Notes: a model not told the origin generated them from the sequence alone. A stretch of 64,000 nt of DNA from Monarcha castaneiventris obscurior (GCA_026261815.1 JAMPIT010000884.1:10243001-10307000); one strand, 5' to 3'. Counted from the stretch's first letter, positions 21,361-34,979 are shown. Translations and numbers: made by a program.

Positions 21361-21944
21361 CTCAAATCAAGGAACATTTTTATCACTCCCTTGTAAGAAC
21401 AAGGCACTTGTAATACTTGAAAAATGTTTAAAATAAGACATCACACATTTTCCCACACATCCTTCCTCACGAAAGGAAGAATGAACAGGCGTTAGACATA
21501 TGATATTCACGTTACTGAACATCCTACCAGAAAATGCTCAAGTTACTATAATAAGCGCAGTATTTAAAAATTTACATATAGAGTCATCTTTCATCACTGC
21601 TTTTAAATGAATGCTTTAAGTTCTGTTCTGAAGAGAGTATCTGTAGCTGTTTAACTACACCTGAACATTTTGCATAAAACTGGAAGCAAGGTCAAATTCC
21701 TGTTCAAGGATTCAAGCTTATCATCCACTACAATTTATCCAAAGTTTCTGGACTTTGTAGAATTATGAGCAGAGAACATCCCAAACCTTGCTTTAACAGA
21801 TGGCACACGTGGACATGGATTTTGGCTGAGATCCCCAGCAGTGCCTGTGACATGAACACAGGCTCTTAACATTCTGTACCAAAAAATTCTATACCAGCAA
21901 TAGCGTGGCAGCAGGACCAGGGCAGCGACCGTCCCCTGTGCCGG

Positions 21945-22475
21945 CACACTGCTGAGGCACCTCCAATCCTGCGTCCAGTTCTAGGCCCTTACCTACAAAA
22001 AAAAAGACACGGAAGGGCTGGAGCATGTCCAGGAAAGAGAAGGGAGCTGGGGAAGGGTCTGGAGCACAAGTCTGATGAGAAGCAGCTGAGGAAGCTGGGA
22101 GGGTTCAGGCTGGAGAAAAGAAGGCTCAGGGGAGACCTTCTGGCTCTGCACAATTCCCTGACAGGAGGGTGCAGCCAGGGGGGCCTTGGGCTCTGCTACC
22201 AGGGAACAGGGACAGGACAAGAGCGAATGGCCTCAAGCTGTGCCAGGGGAGGGTCAGGCTGGGCACCAGAAGGAACTTCTTCATAGAAATGTGGTCAGAC
22301 AATGGCAGGGATGGCCCAGGGAGGTGGTGAAGTTCCTATCCCTGGAGGTGTCCAAGGAATGACTGGACATGGCACTTAGTGCTCTGGTCTGGGGGACAAG
22401 GTGGGGATCAGTCACATGCTGGACTTGAGTCTTGGAGGTCTTTTCCAACTCCAGTCATTCTGTGATTCTTATGTT
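21945..22475 (+). mobile_element. CR1 LINE 3' fragment (~530 bp)
   Basis: Starts near CACTGCTGAGGCACCTCCAA, with GAGCATGTCCAGGAAAGAGA, AGCTGAGGAAGCTGGGAGGG and GGAGGTGTCCAAGGAATGAC. It ends TTCCAACTCCAGTCATTCTGTGATTCTT, the typical CR1 terminus. Confidence 0.92.
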
Positions 22476-25400
22476 AACACGTTTTTATGCTGCTTTCCCT
22501 GGCTGGTTAAAACACCTAAAAACTAGAGGGGCCTGGCATTAGCACAGCACAGTACAGCAGTAACAATACTTGTGTCCATCGTCTAAAGCAAGGTCAGTAC
22601 CACCAGCAGCCTGGACATGAGGAATACTGGCTGGATACTTGGAGCACCTCCCAGGAAAGCACTGCAGCTGAGACCCCAGTTCTGCTCAGAGAGGACAATC
22701 ACCTCATTCAGAGAACTTGCAGAACTAGTTGTCTTATGCAAGGCAGCTATGAGGCATTCAATGCCTTTTCACCCGAGAAGACAGAAATGTACTTTGGCAG
22801 AATAAATCATTTTTAAGCAATTATGTTGGAATTCAAGGAGCATTCTTCAGCATCAGCAGTATTTCAAAGTGGTGAAAGGTTTGAGAAGATCTGTTTACAA
22901 ACAAAAACACTAAAGCTCCTTCTGTCCAGGCTGGGGTGGGAATCAATGAAAGGATCAGATGGGACACTGCCTAATAGAACTTGTGAGCTTGCTGCAAAAC
23001 AGGCATGTCCTTGCTTGCAATTTGTCAAGGAAGCACAAAGCTATCCTTTGGGGTTCTTCCAGATTTTGGAGAGGGATTCTAAATCCAGCCCTCACATTCT
23101 GGAATCTAAAGATTCATCATCTTGACAAACTTCAACACACCTTCCCAATGGTCTGCTGAATTCCACTGAAAAGCTTAAGATTTGACATAGGAAAAACGAA
23201 AAAAAACAAAAAACCACAACCAAACCAAGACACATGCTGTGAAGTGAAGCAGATTTTCTACTTGGGCTTCTGACAAGGGTATTTCCTATGTCTACTGCAA
23301 TCCCAAACATACGGAACTATTTCTGAGCTCTTAAAGAGATCTGGGTCTGCTTTAAGTTCCTGTGAACCCCCAACAGCAGTCATCCAGCTGTTGGCTTCTT
23401 CATGCAACCCCTCAGAGCAGGTCCCCTTCTCCAAGCAGTACAAAATACACATTGCTCAAGACAGGTTAGCTGTAAGAAAGATTAGCCTTAGGAGTGTCTT
23501 AGATTACCACAGATGTACTATGTAAGCAATTATGGGACATAAAACTAGGCTATGGAATTCAACTTGAAGTAATACGGGAAGTAAGCAGGGAGGAAGAGTG
23601 GAGACAAACAGCTAACTGTAGAAATACCATAAAAGAAAGGACTAAAATGTTATTTTTTTAATGCAAGTATTAAAAAGAAAGGAGACTATTATTACAGGGA
23701 CGGCTGGCTTGTAGGTGGGATTGGACAATCTCTGAATGCTGTATGTATGAATTAACTATTTTTCAACCTACCTGAAGTTTCAAAGAGCTATTTCAGGACA
23801 GACATTCTAACTCTCCTTCAAGGATTCTGGTCCACTGCCTTAGTGGTGTATCACATACTCAAAACAACAGCTTTTTCCACAGCTGGCTGGGACAAGTATT
23901 ACAAGCATACAGGAATTTATCTCGTTTTTAAAGCATTAACAGAAAGAAAAAGTAAGATATAAGGTGAAAAAATGCAGTAGAGTTGTTTCAGCAAATATAC
24001 CGAATTGAGCCCAATTAACCATGTATATAACCCCTGCACAACTATTTTGAAGTATTACTCCAGGCAGAGAGGATGCAAAGGAGTCTGAATTTATTTGAAT
24101 AAATACTAGCAACAGTTTTTAGTCATACTACTTTGCACAACACCTCCTTTTTTGTTGCTTTGATCATGCCCTCTCCCTTAACCATCACACTGATCACAGC
24201 AGTGGCCAAAGAATATATACTTTTATCTCATTTCTGGTTTTATCCATTTGAAATTGTACTACACTGAACTTTCTTAAAAAAATTACCACACCACTCACTT
24301 ACTAGCCTTAACAGCTGCCAATGGATAAGACTGCAAATATGCCGCAGAGCAGGTTAAATGAACTTTTCAGTCTGCAGAAAGAATTTTCAATTTCATCTTT
24401 GTAAACATGATAATGTTGGAACTTCAAGTTTATTTAGGCTACAATGATTTGCTTTGGGATTTTTTCACAGGAACATGATCTCAAATATTTAGTGCTGTTC
24501 ACTCTGCAGTACAGCATTACTTCCTCTTCCTTGTGCTTTGTTGCTATGGAAGCAACATGAAGGTATTTTAAAAACTTTAAGAATATACACAGGCACCATG
24601 AGGGATCATCCAATCCAAGCAGCCATTTGAGGGAGGAAACGATACATACTCAAATGAACAACCTGAAATACTCCACTTAACACCTAATTATCTGCAAGAA
24701 CAAAATACACATGCTACACTAGCCCTGTGACCTGATTTCCTATATGAAACATGAGGAGAATCATAAAACAGAATTACAGTTAATAAACACAGTACCATTT
24801 ACTAATTTCATGCGTCTCTTTTTGTTTCAACAGCGCTATCCACATCCAATTTAGCAATTTGCTTTGGTACAACCAATAATGCACAGTCAAATTTAACTGT
24901 TAACTTCTGAGGTAAACCTTGCAGAAGGAACTGGTGCTGTAGGCACTACATTAATTTCCACTTACAACAAAGTTCATCAGATCACTCAGCAAGGAATTAG
25001 CAACACTTGCTTGTCTACAATTTTTTTGTTGTTGTACTAACATAGGTGGAATACATAAGCCATGCTTACTGCAGAGGTTCCCCAAGGAGATCAATGCTAC
25101 TTACAGCATTAAATGAACCACCTATCCTGGGCCAATACAGCAAATCTTAAGTTATAACTCAGATGTATTTACTGAATGCCTATGTAGAGTAACAGTCACA
25201 AAACAACTTTTACCGAAATCCTGAAAACTGTCTTGTCAATGCCACCCTTACGTTCAATGTTCATTTTACACCATCCTCTGGTTAGGAAAAAGTGCCTGAA
25301 GCAGATTAATCAAATTACTGGGGTTTACCCCCTTTGCCTTTTGCTCAATAGCATTCCCTCTCCTTCTTCAAACCCATGAGCAGAGAACAGCACACACATG

Positions 25401-26951
25401 TGACAGCCCAGCAAGGATGGGCTAGCAACCATGAAGACAAAGCAGAGACCTCAGGCCATGCCTGTATCCAACAACAGGCACATCCTGCACCCTGCTCCCT
25501 CTGCTGCAGGTGCAGGGCAGCGCCTCTGGCAGGTGGCACTCTTACACCACAATTCCTGATGCTTTGAGTGGGCTGAAGGCGGCAAGCCCACTTTCCCAGT
25601 ACAGCTTTTTGAGCCCACTGCTGTCCAAAGCCCCAGCAGGGACAGTGACAGGCTGGACAGAAGCAACATTTTGGCTCCCAGCACTTTTCCTTTTATCTTG
25701 CTGGTCTGCAAAGCAGTTCACAACTGTGGTGCAGGACACTCTTGCCCTCCATGACCCTTCCCAGTCCTTCCTGTACCATGGCTTGAAAGTCACCTCTGCG
25801 TGCCATCAGTTCCTCCTCTTTACGGCCACTAAGCAAGCCTGCTTTCTGCCACCCACAAAGCTTATAGTTTGGCTCCTCCCACACTGAAGGGCTGTGCTGG
25901 CATCACCAACCCTTCCCTGGTAGCAGGAATCCAGCAACAGGTCCAGGAGTGAACCTGGCTTAAGCACAATACCCTCACGTGCCTGCAGGGCTTCATTTTG
26001 AGCCAAACACAGCAGCAAAAGGAAACCAGTCTCCTGGACTTCACTGCTCCCTCACTGCTTCATAAAGGTGTTTGAGGGTTAGTTACTGTATGACAGCTGT
26101 TTCACCTGCTTCCACAAAATGACAGAAAAGCAGCAGCAGAAACCCAGTAAGAAACCTCATCTGAGGAACAGGAGTGAAAAGAAATAAAAGAAGCACAAGA
26201 AAACAAACATTCTTTACTGTCCGCAGCCACAGACAGTCACAACTGGAAGTCCACTGCCTAAAACTCCACATGCACACACTGGGAAACACAGATTGAGAGA
26301 AGAATTACTGAAAATGCCTTAATATCCAGTGAAATGAGTAGCAATAACCACCACTAGGGAGGAAGGGTAACAGTCACATGTTCTCTTCACTGCATCGAAA
26401 GAAAAACTCATCCATTAAGGAAACATGAACACTGCTCAAATCAGAACGTAATTCTTGGCAGATACCGTCCTGGCTGGCCAGCAACTATGGTACACAAATG
26501 AAAATTAAAAATTATTTTTAAAAACTCACAGCCAAACTTTGCTTCCTGGGACCAGATAAATTATTTTAAGTATCATCAAAGTAAAAAAGAGGTTCATTTT
26601 ATTATGTTTGTAGATCAAATAAAAAGACAGTAAAACAACAGAATGTATTTTGAATGGAGGTACTACAGGAACTTTTCCTTTCATAAAACCAAATATCCTG
26701 CTTCATATTAAAGAGTTTCCATGTATCTTTCCTTTAGCAATCTACAAGCAACAGTTCAGTGAAAATACAGCTGAACTAGACTTGAGGCTGAGACCTTTTT
26801 CAAGCAGTCTAAGAAAGGGCCAATTCTTAACTGCAATTCAAGAAACAATTAAGTTTATTTATAAAACAAATGCATCAGTAAAGTGACATTATACCACCTG
26901 TGTAAAAAAATATAGTGCAGGCTATACATTTAACAAAATCCCCAGCCTTAC

Positions 26952-27034
26952 CAGTCAGTAACAATTCTTCTTTGATTTGTATTCCATGAAGCAACTTTAT
27001 CAAATGGACAGATGTAGAGATGAGACCCAAGTTC
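26952..27034 (-). CDS. ATXN10: ataxin-10, coding exon 3
   Basis: An 83-nt exon with acceptor ...aatgatag and donor gtaagg. It supplies the last base of Arg, 27 codons reading NLGLISTSVHLIKLLHG followed by IQIKEELLLT, and the first base of the next codon. The pattern Arg-Asn-Leu...Ile, hydrophobic helix, then Glu-x-Leu-Leu-Thr matches the third segment of ataxin-10. The motif -SLLT immediately before the exon boundary is conserved in human. The phase change (2 to 1) fits exon 4 exactly: G plus CT gives Ala. The core is somewhat divergent from human, as expected for a helical repeat whose surface is free to change. The polypyrimidine tract before the acceptor is short but present. Confidence 0.9.
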
Positions 27035-28500
27035 CTATCATTAAATTGGGAAAAAAACACAATAATTCACTTGATATGAAATACACTCAAAAAATTTAAA
27101 AGGCTTTATGAAGTTAACAGGAAATCTTTAGCACCTTCAGGACCTCTGAAACAAAAATCAGTTTCTCCTATGTTACTGCCTGACTATCAGTAGCCACATT
27201 ACTATCATCAGAAGCAAATCAAAGGGGTTTATTGCATCATCCTGCATTTTAACCAATTCAGGGCACAGAACCTTCAGAACTAAGTACCCTTTCCTCCCTT
27301 TTTGCTATTCTTCCTATCAAACATTAAACATTAGCAAGTTATTCCTGCAATTTAAATAGCTGTATTTGTGTAAAAACTGCTTTGTCTGGAGGTCAAGCAT
27401 CCACAAGAGTAATGTATTTTACTTCATAATAAACTTGAAGTAGTTTCAATGCCAACAAAGCAATTAGTGACAGCCACCAAAAAACAAGGCCAGCTCAAAA
27501 GGAAATATACACAGCTCTCAGAGAGAAGCAGAGAAGGCCAAGTAATCATTTATCCTTTCTCCAGTGAGCAGGAACCATAGGTAAACTCTCAGAACGATCT
27601 GCATTGCAATTTCTGTGGCATTAACAGAATTCTGCTTCAGCACAGAAACTAAGACTTGGTCTCATGTCAAAACACATTCAATAGATCAAATTTGACAAGT
27701 CCCAAGAAGCCAATTTTTAAGACTGCAGTCCCCAATAATTCTCTGATATAACCAACTCATGACAAGTCTTTGGGGGCGTTTTTTTGTTGGTCGGTTGATT
27801 GGTTGGTTGGTTTGGGGCTCTTGTGGAGCATCTGGGCAAGGAGACTGTTTGTTGCTATTTTGTTGGGTTTTTTAAAAACATCAACCAGACTATCCAGTTT
27901 TCACTAACTACAGCTGGTTGTACCACAAGTATCCCTTCAATGTTGCAACGGACACAAGCAAAGAATAGAGAGGCTAAATAACTTAAAGAGCCAGATTGAT
28001 TTAATATCCCTTAAGCTCAACTTGCCTGTATATATGTAACAGGATTAATATGCACAGTTCTACGTGCTGTGCTTTGCCAGGAAAGCCAGACAGTTCTAAA
28101 GAAACCTTAAAAGACATACTAATCCTGTAACTGATTACTAAGACTATTTACTTATTCATCATGATATAAAAAAATTAAAGAAAGAGAAAAAAAGGATAGT
28201 TATAGTCAGGCTTCCAACAGGCTTATTTCATTTGTGTAATCAACTCGTATTATAGACCCAAACACTTTGTTATATTACTGAGCAGAGTCCCAAACTGACC
28301 TACAAATAGGTCAGCTATTTTTGTTTCTTGCATATTTGAATTCAAGTGGTTGCATCAAGCAGGAAATGCCAGTTAATAAATCTACTAACACAGCAGTGCA
28401 AAATAAGAGTCTCTATTATAAAACCACACAAACATCAGAAGGAGGTATTTTGGTATGGGCTAAAAGGGATCATAACTGAACATAACTGAACTGAACATAC
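27035..28500 (-). other. ATXN10 intron 2
   Basis: A 1,466-bp intron with GT/AG ends. It has a T/G-rich GGTT-type microsatellite at 27778-27820 and a small tandem CATAACTGAA array at 28471-28495, directly beside the exon 2 donor. No exon or transposon seen. Confidence 0.8.
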
Positions 28501-28692
28501 CTCATGACATGTTGATTCTTGGCACACTCAACGCAGGCATTTCTCAGACATCTGAAGCACTCTGCTATGAGCAGCAGGCAGGTGTCTAGATCTGCCAGTT
28601 CACAGGAGTCCTTACAGGTCTGCTCAAGGGCACTTGAGGTGCTTGTCAGGATTTCCAGGACATCCCGAAATACGCTTTCTTTTGCTGTTTCT
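28501..28692 (-). CDS. ATXN10: ataxin-10, coding exon 2
   Basis: A 192-nt exon with acceptor ...tttcag (28695-28693) and donor gtatgt (28500 downward), entered and left in phase 2. The translation contains the blocks VFRDVLEIL, then AECFRCLRNACVEC, then AKNQHVM. These match the conserved ataxin-10 segment ITECFRCLRNACIECS-NQ almost residue for residue, which identifies the gene securely. It forms the first helical (ARM-like) repeats of the protein. Splicing from exon 1 gives REAQPR-ETAKES, with the family's Arg-Glu-Thr-Ala junction intact. The AG at its end joins the G of exon 3 to give the conserved Arg before Asn-Leu. No frameshift or premature stop is present. Confidence 0.95.
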
Positions 28693-29905
28693 CTGAAACA
28701 CATACATTTGTGGTGAAGAAAAAATGAAAAGGCACTGCTACCAAAAAGCCGAAGACATTGACAATTCGTATTGTAAACCCGAAGATGTTTCTGCAGCAAT
28801 CTTTAACTATTCACAGTATTTAACTACTCATAGTCTTTCAGGTAGGAAGAACAAAATACATCACACAATCCTCACAGCCTTTTCAGAAAAGGGGCTGCAG
28901 GAGAGTTATGTTGCCTTAACATTCCTCATGGCTTCTCAACAGCTCTCCAGAATTTTAATGAAAAGGAAAAAAACAATTCTCCCTAATGCATTTAGCTGGC
29001 AGGTTTATACATGACACTGCATGCTGCTTTAAGAGGAATTGTTTTAGTGAATGAACATGGTTTAGATGTCCAGCATTAGATGTTTCAGAAGAATCAGAAG
29101 CTCCAGCCTGCTGCAGATTTCCTCAGAGGGACAAAGGTCATGGAGAAAGCTGGTGGATGCACGAGCACCATTCTGAAGTGTGTGAGTCAAAGTCAAGGGG
29201 AAAAGCCAACTCCGTCCCACCTCAGCAGACAACTACCCAACACAGAAGGTACCAGGCCACTTCCCGAAGCACCCAGACCATGGAAAACAGCACTACCAAA
29301 CCATAAGCATATGCAGAAATCCCTATGACTGGATGACAGCTGGTGCTGCTGCTCCATGAAGATTCACCAGCCTCCCCAGGACTGACACACATCTACAGAT
29401 GATCTGTCACACAGAGATAAACAACATTTCCAAACTACAGCTACTGGTCTACGATCTGCCCTGATTTTATCTCCACAAAAGAGATGAGGGCAACACATGA
29501 CAAATGTTGCTAACTCAGTTCTGATACCACACGCTGGTGGAGAGAAGCCACACCAGAGAGTGTTTATGGTACTGCTACAGGGAAGTTCAATAAATTTGCT
29601 CATCCAGTACTTCTGACCAGGGTGATGGAAAAGGAAATCCAGATGCAGCCTCCTTGAACCTTAAACAGACTTGTCATGTACTCAAGATCAAACAGAAGAA
29701 AGTGAGATGAGAGGAAATGTAAAGTAGCATTAAATAAAATGTTCACACAGAAAACTCTTCCTCTAAAGGAGAATTAAAAAATCTCTTGATCAAACACTAC
29801 CGGGTGATAGTATCACCTGCATTCTGCTGCTCACTCAAATGCCTAAACATTTGCACAATTAGAAATTCTACCTTCTCTTTCCTAAGTAATCATGTCCATA
29901 AATCA

Positions 29906-30045
29906 AACGACAGAATCACTGAGGTTGGAAAAGACCCTTAAGATCATCCAGTCCAACATTAAGCAAACACTGCCAATCCACCTTGTCCCTAAGCACACCC
30001 TTAGACATGTCTGGAGACATTATTTCCCACCTCTGCTACTGCCAT
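29906..30045 (-). mobile_element. CR1 LINE 3' fragment
   Basis: Reversed CR1 end: CAGAATCACTGAGGTTGGAA, AAGACCCTTAAGATCATCC, AGTCCAAC, then CACCTTGTCCCTAAGCACA. Truncated after about 140 bp. Confidence 0.8.
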
Positions 30046-33000
30046 GTTTTCTTTCCAAGACTAAACAAAACTCTCAAAGTCTTTACTCATAGTTTACATT
30101 TTCTAAGTCCCTTATCAGATTTGTTGCTCCAACAGTGACACTTTTATGCTAGGCTACACTTTACTGACAGTACAGTGCCTCCAATATCGACGTCTATTAG
30201 GGCATGGAGGAGACTTACAAAGAAGGGAGAGTGCTGTAAGAACTACAGCAATGGACACTAACATCACTAAATTACAACAACATCAGGTTCCAGATCTCCA
30301 GGAAGCATGTATTTTATTCTGCAACCTCACAGTTGATCAAGACTTTACACATTCTCCACCTACACTGAAACATAAAAAACATTGCATCACTGAGAGCTAT
30401 GGGGAAGAAGCTACATTTTACAGTGGTGCAATACTGAAGGGAAAATACCAAAGAGGCACAAAAAACAAAGACCAAAAGCAGAGCTGGCCCTCAGTCATAA
30501 AATAAAGAAAACAGTGGAGCTTACATAACCAGAAAGTAAGTTTGGAATTTGGTTTTGGTTTCAAGACCAAAGAAAATTTATTCATGGAACTTGAACCTTC
30601 AGCTTACAAGAAGCAGTGCAGCTCCGGCCACTTCATGATGTGCCAAAAGAACACTCAGTGGCTGATGTACCACAGTCCCCATGGGAAATGCACCAGAGAC
30701 AAGTTTTTCTAAACGTCAGAAGAGCTACGGTCTGGTAAGGTATCCCCCACCCAGGGAGTGCTTTCTACATTGAGCAGAACCATTAGCCGGTCTGAGTTCT
30801 TCAACAGTGATGTTACTCTAAAATAGGACCACTGAGCCCACTGCAGTTTCCTTCATATCAGCCTAGGCCTTTTGTCAGATTACCCGATGAAACCAGTCAT
30901 TTCCTGACCCAACTGCAAAATACAGAACCCAGTGGCCAGAGCAAGACATACTACTGTACAACATCCCCTTATTTAATAACTGGTAAAAGAGAAATTAAAG
31001 AAGCCAGAACTTTTGTGCACATTTTTGCAACTCCACAGGTAAAAGGACACCTTATAGTTATTCTTGTTCTGGAAAAGCTCCACTCTCCTGGCAGAGCTAT
31101 GCAGCAGAACAGAACTTCTGGTCAGACACTGGAGCAGAAGCATGCTGAGCTGCTGTGACAATTTTTCTTTTAAAGTTAGATTGAAAGTAAGAAAAAATTA
31201 AGAGTGCAAACATCTCCAGTAAAACACGAAGATGAAAACTTTTTATGTTCTAATGGAGCAAGTGTGGGGTACATAAGGAACTGTCTGTCTGCACTGTAAA
31301 TGTGGAAGGAGAAGTGGATTTTTTCACATTACTCAGGAGAGACCGAACTCCAAATCTGTCTCTTGAACACTATGAAAGAAAATCCAGACTGCTCAAGCCA
31401 GATCATTGCAGGCAGAAATCAAATCTCAAAGCCTAAGTGAGCAAGCAGAAGATATTCCAAATGAACAAGGACTGGCTCAAATGTTGTTTGATAAAGCAGG
31501 ATTCTGTTCCAAGAAAACTTACATGTGACTCTTGTACTTAAGCATTCCAATAGCCCTGCAATTTGAGAGTGTACTACAAAGGAATTTTAATGAAAACTGT
31601 TCTTCTGAATAAAAAAATCATCAAATTAGCAAGAACGGCAGAAAATATTTAGCTGATGTTAAGAAATCAGCCAAGACTGACTTCAGATAACTGCTCCACA
31701 GCAATGCTTACAATTTTTAAAAAATAATCTTTTTCCATCAGTACAACAAAGATTCACATACAGACAAAACTAGCAGCTACAAATATTTAAAATGTATTTT
31801 TGAAATGGAAAGTATTTTCCTTCCATAGTCTTTTCCCTAATTTTTAATTTACAAAACTACCAAAAAGCCTGCCAAGTGGATTTTAGATTAAAAGAATACC
31901 TTGCATTGTCAACAGGCCTTGAAATCCATCCAGAACTGCTTTGTGGATATTCCACAAACTTCTGTTTCCTGTGTCTGGTTGCCTAACACAGCAGCTCCAC
32001 AACTTGCTATTGCTACCTGTCCTTCATTTCCACACCAAGTTCTGCAGGAATACAAAAGGAAGCAGAGGCAAAGGGTACAGCAGCCCAGCTCTTGGACAAG
32101 AAAGACATGCACAATTTCTTGTTAAGTCAAAACAAAGAGTCAGAATTCCTGTACCCATGCCAAAACGAACATTACTGTCACTCCTTGTAAGACCTGTTTG
32201 ATTGTTAAGAACAAAAACTCTACAAGATACCACTCTAGCAAACACGGAGTTAAAAACAGTAATGAAACCCTGTTCCAAAGACCAGGGCTCCAAAAAATCA
32301 TGAAATTGGTCAGGAACTATGCAAACAATCCACAAATTTACAATTCTGTATTTCCACTCTAAGTTTTAGGTACTTGCACAGCTCCACTCCTGTAAGCAGA
32401 GTCCCTAAAAAGCCTTTGAAGTACTTATCCTCACAACATTCCCAGAAACAGAATAAAGCCATTTTCTTCCTTTTGTAGCTTAATAAAGGAAGCATAAAGA
32501 AATCAACTAAAAGCACTGGAAGCCTCAAGTTAAATCACACAAGCAAGTCTCCCAAATTCCACATCATGGTCTCATAGTAGGGGCCTCATTTTATTTCTTG
32601 CTGAGTTACAGAACACCAGAACTCACATTTTTAATGTATTTTGTTTTCACAAACACTGAACAGTCCTGTAATAGCAAAAGAATTGTCACTAAATATCACA
32701 ACTTCAAACTTAAAACATCCATTGGGTTGTGTCTTTGTGATTCAACAGCACTAACAACAGGATTTGCTAGAGCTGGCAAATTTTTTGCCAGAGCTGCTCC
32801 TAGATCCATTCTGCCACATCCTATGGGATGTAAGGTAATGCTACAGCTTTGTCCTTCTGGAAGGGCAACTACAGTGTCTCTCAGCCCACCTGTACCCACA
32901 AAACTTTACTGTTTTGGGGAATATCTACTCCTCTTTCAAACACAGTGGCAGATGTTTCAGGGAGCAAGGCAGAGAAAGCATCAGCCTGTAAGCCCAGAAT

Positions 33001-33807
33001 TTGTACAGGTGCTCCCTTCTTTCCAGAGAAACGGAGATGAACACCAGAAGAAGGTCTCCTGGGTCTCCTGTACCCACAGAGATCACAAAAAAAAATTTGT
33101 AAGTACATCTTCCCCCCTCGCCCCCCGACTTTTAAATGTGGATTTAAAAACAAAACCGCACTGTGAATTTAAACATTCAAAACAAAACACCAGCAGAATT
33201 TTACACCAAGCTTAAGTCTGATTTCTTCATTCTCAGGTGTCAAGACCTTCAAACTACTGTTAGGAGTGAGCACAAGCTTCCCACCGAGCTGTGCCTTCTC
33301 CCTCCTTCCAGGAAGAGTAAAACCCATTCCTCTAACCCCAGTCTCCCAGCTCAACCTCTGCAAGCCCAGACTCTGCCAAAGACAACAGTGCTGTGTGGTA
33401 TTGCAGAGGTCTCCCTGATCTTACACGCACTGCAATGCTCCATACCAGCCCCGTTTCTCCTGTAGCCCCATTCTGTCTTTACTTATCTTAAACCTACTGA
33501 GGGGCATCCAACCCTTCCTCCCAGTGAAGCCAGTGCAGCCCATCCTACCACACAGTGCATGCCCTCTTGTCTCCAAAGCCCACAGCTCCCACCCTCATAG
33601 CAAAGCTTTGGCTTGCAAAGCATGGGAATGAGACTGTCGTCCAGCAGGGCCTCGCACAGGCACATCTTACCTACTTCTGCACACCGTGCAGGGCTTCCAT
33701 GGCTTTTTGTTCCTGAGCAGCTACTCCCGCAGCTACTCCCACAGCTACATCCCACCTAATATGCCTGCCCAGAAAGGCACAAGCCCCAGAAGTGGCCCAC
33801 AGGAATC

Positions 33808-34556
33808 CCATAAGGTTCAATAAGACCAAGTGCTGGTGCTGCACCTGGGTCAGGACGACCCCTGGGATCAGTCCAGGCTGGGGATGAGCAGATGGAGCAG
33901 CCCTGGGAGAAGGACTTGCGGGTGCTGGTGGTGAGAGCTGGACATGCCCATGCCATGTGCGCTGGGACCCAGAACCCTGCTGTGCTGGGCTGAGCCCCCA
34001 GCGTGGGCAGCAGGGGAGGGAGGGGTCTGCCCCTCTGCCCCGCTCAGGAGAGACGTCCATCCTGCAGAGCTGCCTCCAGCCTGGGGGCCCAGCACAGGAA
34101 GGACATAGAGCTGTTGGAGAGAATTCAGAGGAGGCACCAAGTTGATCAGATGGATGGAGCAGCTCTGCTACAGGGAAATGCTGAGAGACTTGGGATTGCT
34201 CAGCATGGAGAATTAGGCTGACCTAACTGTTGCCTTCCAGTACCTGAAGGGAGCCTACAAGGAAGATACAGATTATCTACACAGGCCTGAAGTGACAGAA
34301 CAAGGGGGAATGGCTTCAACCTGATAGAGTAAGTTTAGATTGGATGTTAGGAAGAAATTCCTAACATGTAAGGGTGGTGAGGCCCTGGCACAGGCTGCCC
34401 AGAGAAGCTGTAGCTGCCCCATACCTGAAAGTGTCCAAGGCCAGGCTGGACGGGGCTTGGAGCAGCCTAGTCTAGTGGAAGGGATTCTTGCCCACAGTAA
34501 GGGTAGGACGGGATGAGCTTTAATATTCCTGCAACCCAAGCCATTCTGTATCTCTA
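33808..34556 (+). mobile_element. CR1 LINE 3' fragment (~750 bp) near ATXN10 exon 1
   Basis: One of the longest CR1 pieces here. It includes the end of the reverse-transcriptase ORF region (GTTCAATAAGACCAAGTGC, CTGCACCTGGGTCAGGA) and the 3' UTR (GTGTCCAAGGCCAGGCTGGA, CCATTCTGTATCTCTAGG). It ends ~325 bp inside intron 1 from the exon 1 donor, in antisense orientation to ATXN10. Its coding part is broken by stops, and frames at 33483-34221 are remnants or shadows. Confidence 0.88.
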
Positions 34557-34881
34557 GGCTATTTTTATGCCACCCACGACTACGAGACGAACACCCTTCC
34601 TCCGTGCCACGTTAGGGGACTAAGCACACTGCAGCTCCTTATGGACCCTCTGGGGCAGGACAGGAGAACGAACAGATCACCCCCCACATACACTCACAGC
34701 CCGAGGTGAAGGCTGGGGGTGCAGAAGCTCCCCAGCAAAGATTTCATCCACGACCCTCTGGGGATACTGAGAGCCCCTTTCCGAGCCCGCAGCCGACTCC
34801 ACGAGGGGTAGGACCGCGCTGGGAGCCGAGGCGAGCCCTGCCCAATATCCGCCAGCACCGCCGCTCCCTCCTCCCCACTAC

Positions 34882-34979
34882 CTCGGCTGCGCCTCCCGAA
34901 ACAGACCCGACAGCGCCCGTACGCTCTCCAGGCGCGCCGCAGGCAGCGCTTCCGCTCCCACCGCCGCCACCGCCGCCAT
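34882..34979 (-). CDS. ATXN10: ataxin-10, coding exon 1 (partial gene)
   Basis: This exon encodes the first 32 residues plus two bases of a split Arg codon. It starts MAAVAAVGAEAL and ends in the motif RALSGLFREAQP. Vertebrate ataxin-10 begins with a short Ala/Pro-rich stretch followed by a similar RALTALFKE-type helix, so start and length fit the family. The ATG at 34979-34977 is the only in-frame start before the donor. The exon ends CCGAG and the donor is gtagtg (34881 downward). The AG joins the first A of exon 2 to give Arg. Ataxin-10 is a cytoplasmic armadillo-like helical-repeat protein linked in mammals to neuron survival, neurite growth, cytokinesis and cilium function. The exon sits in a CpG island. 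The frames open on the plus strand here are GC-rich shadows. Confidence 0.9.

Larger units (their letters stand above)
7523..26951 (-). other. ATXN10 intron 3 (19.4 kb)
   Basis: The large intron between exons 3 and 4. It contains the CR1 fragments, solo LTRs, (TA)n tract and polypurine tract listed separately. The stretches 7523-8366, 8444-9965, 13221-16424, 16696-21065, 21361-21944 and 22476-26951 contain no gene that I can recognise. They are AT-rich, with A-rich low-complexity DNA at 17970-18060 and 23190-23225. A GC-richer block at about 25380-26000 has no identifiable origin. Confidence 0.75.
28693..34881 (-). other. ATXN10 intron 1 (6.2 kb)
   Basis: Between exons 1 and 2. It contains CR1 fragments at 29906 and 33808. 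The stretches 28693-29905 and 30046-33807 hold no gene that I recognise. The 205-codon plus-strand frame at 32598-33215 is probably chance. A 12-bp CAGCTACTCCCG-type tandem lies at 33717-33746. Confidence 0.75.

Noticed and set aside
20991..21407. Minus-strand 138-codon Phe/Ser/Leu-rich frame
   Set aside because: Translation of the polypurine tract. The composition explains it entirely.
32598..33215. 205-codon plus-strand frame in ATXN10 intron 1
   Set aside because: No recognisable domain, mixed composition and no splice or promoter context. One frame this long is plausible by chance in 64 kb on six frames.
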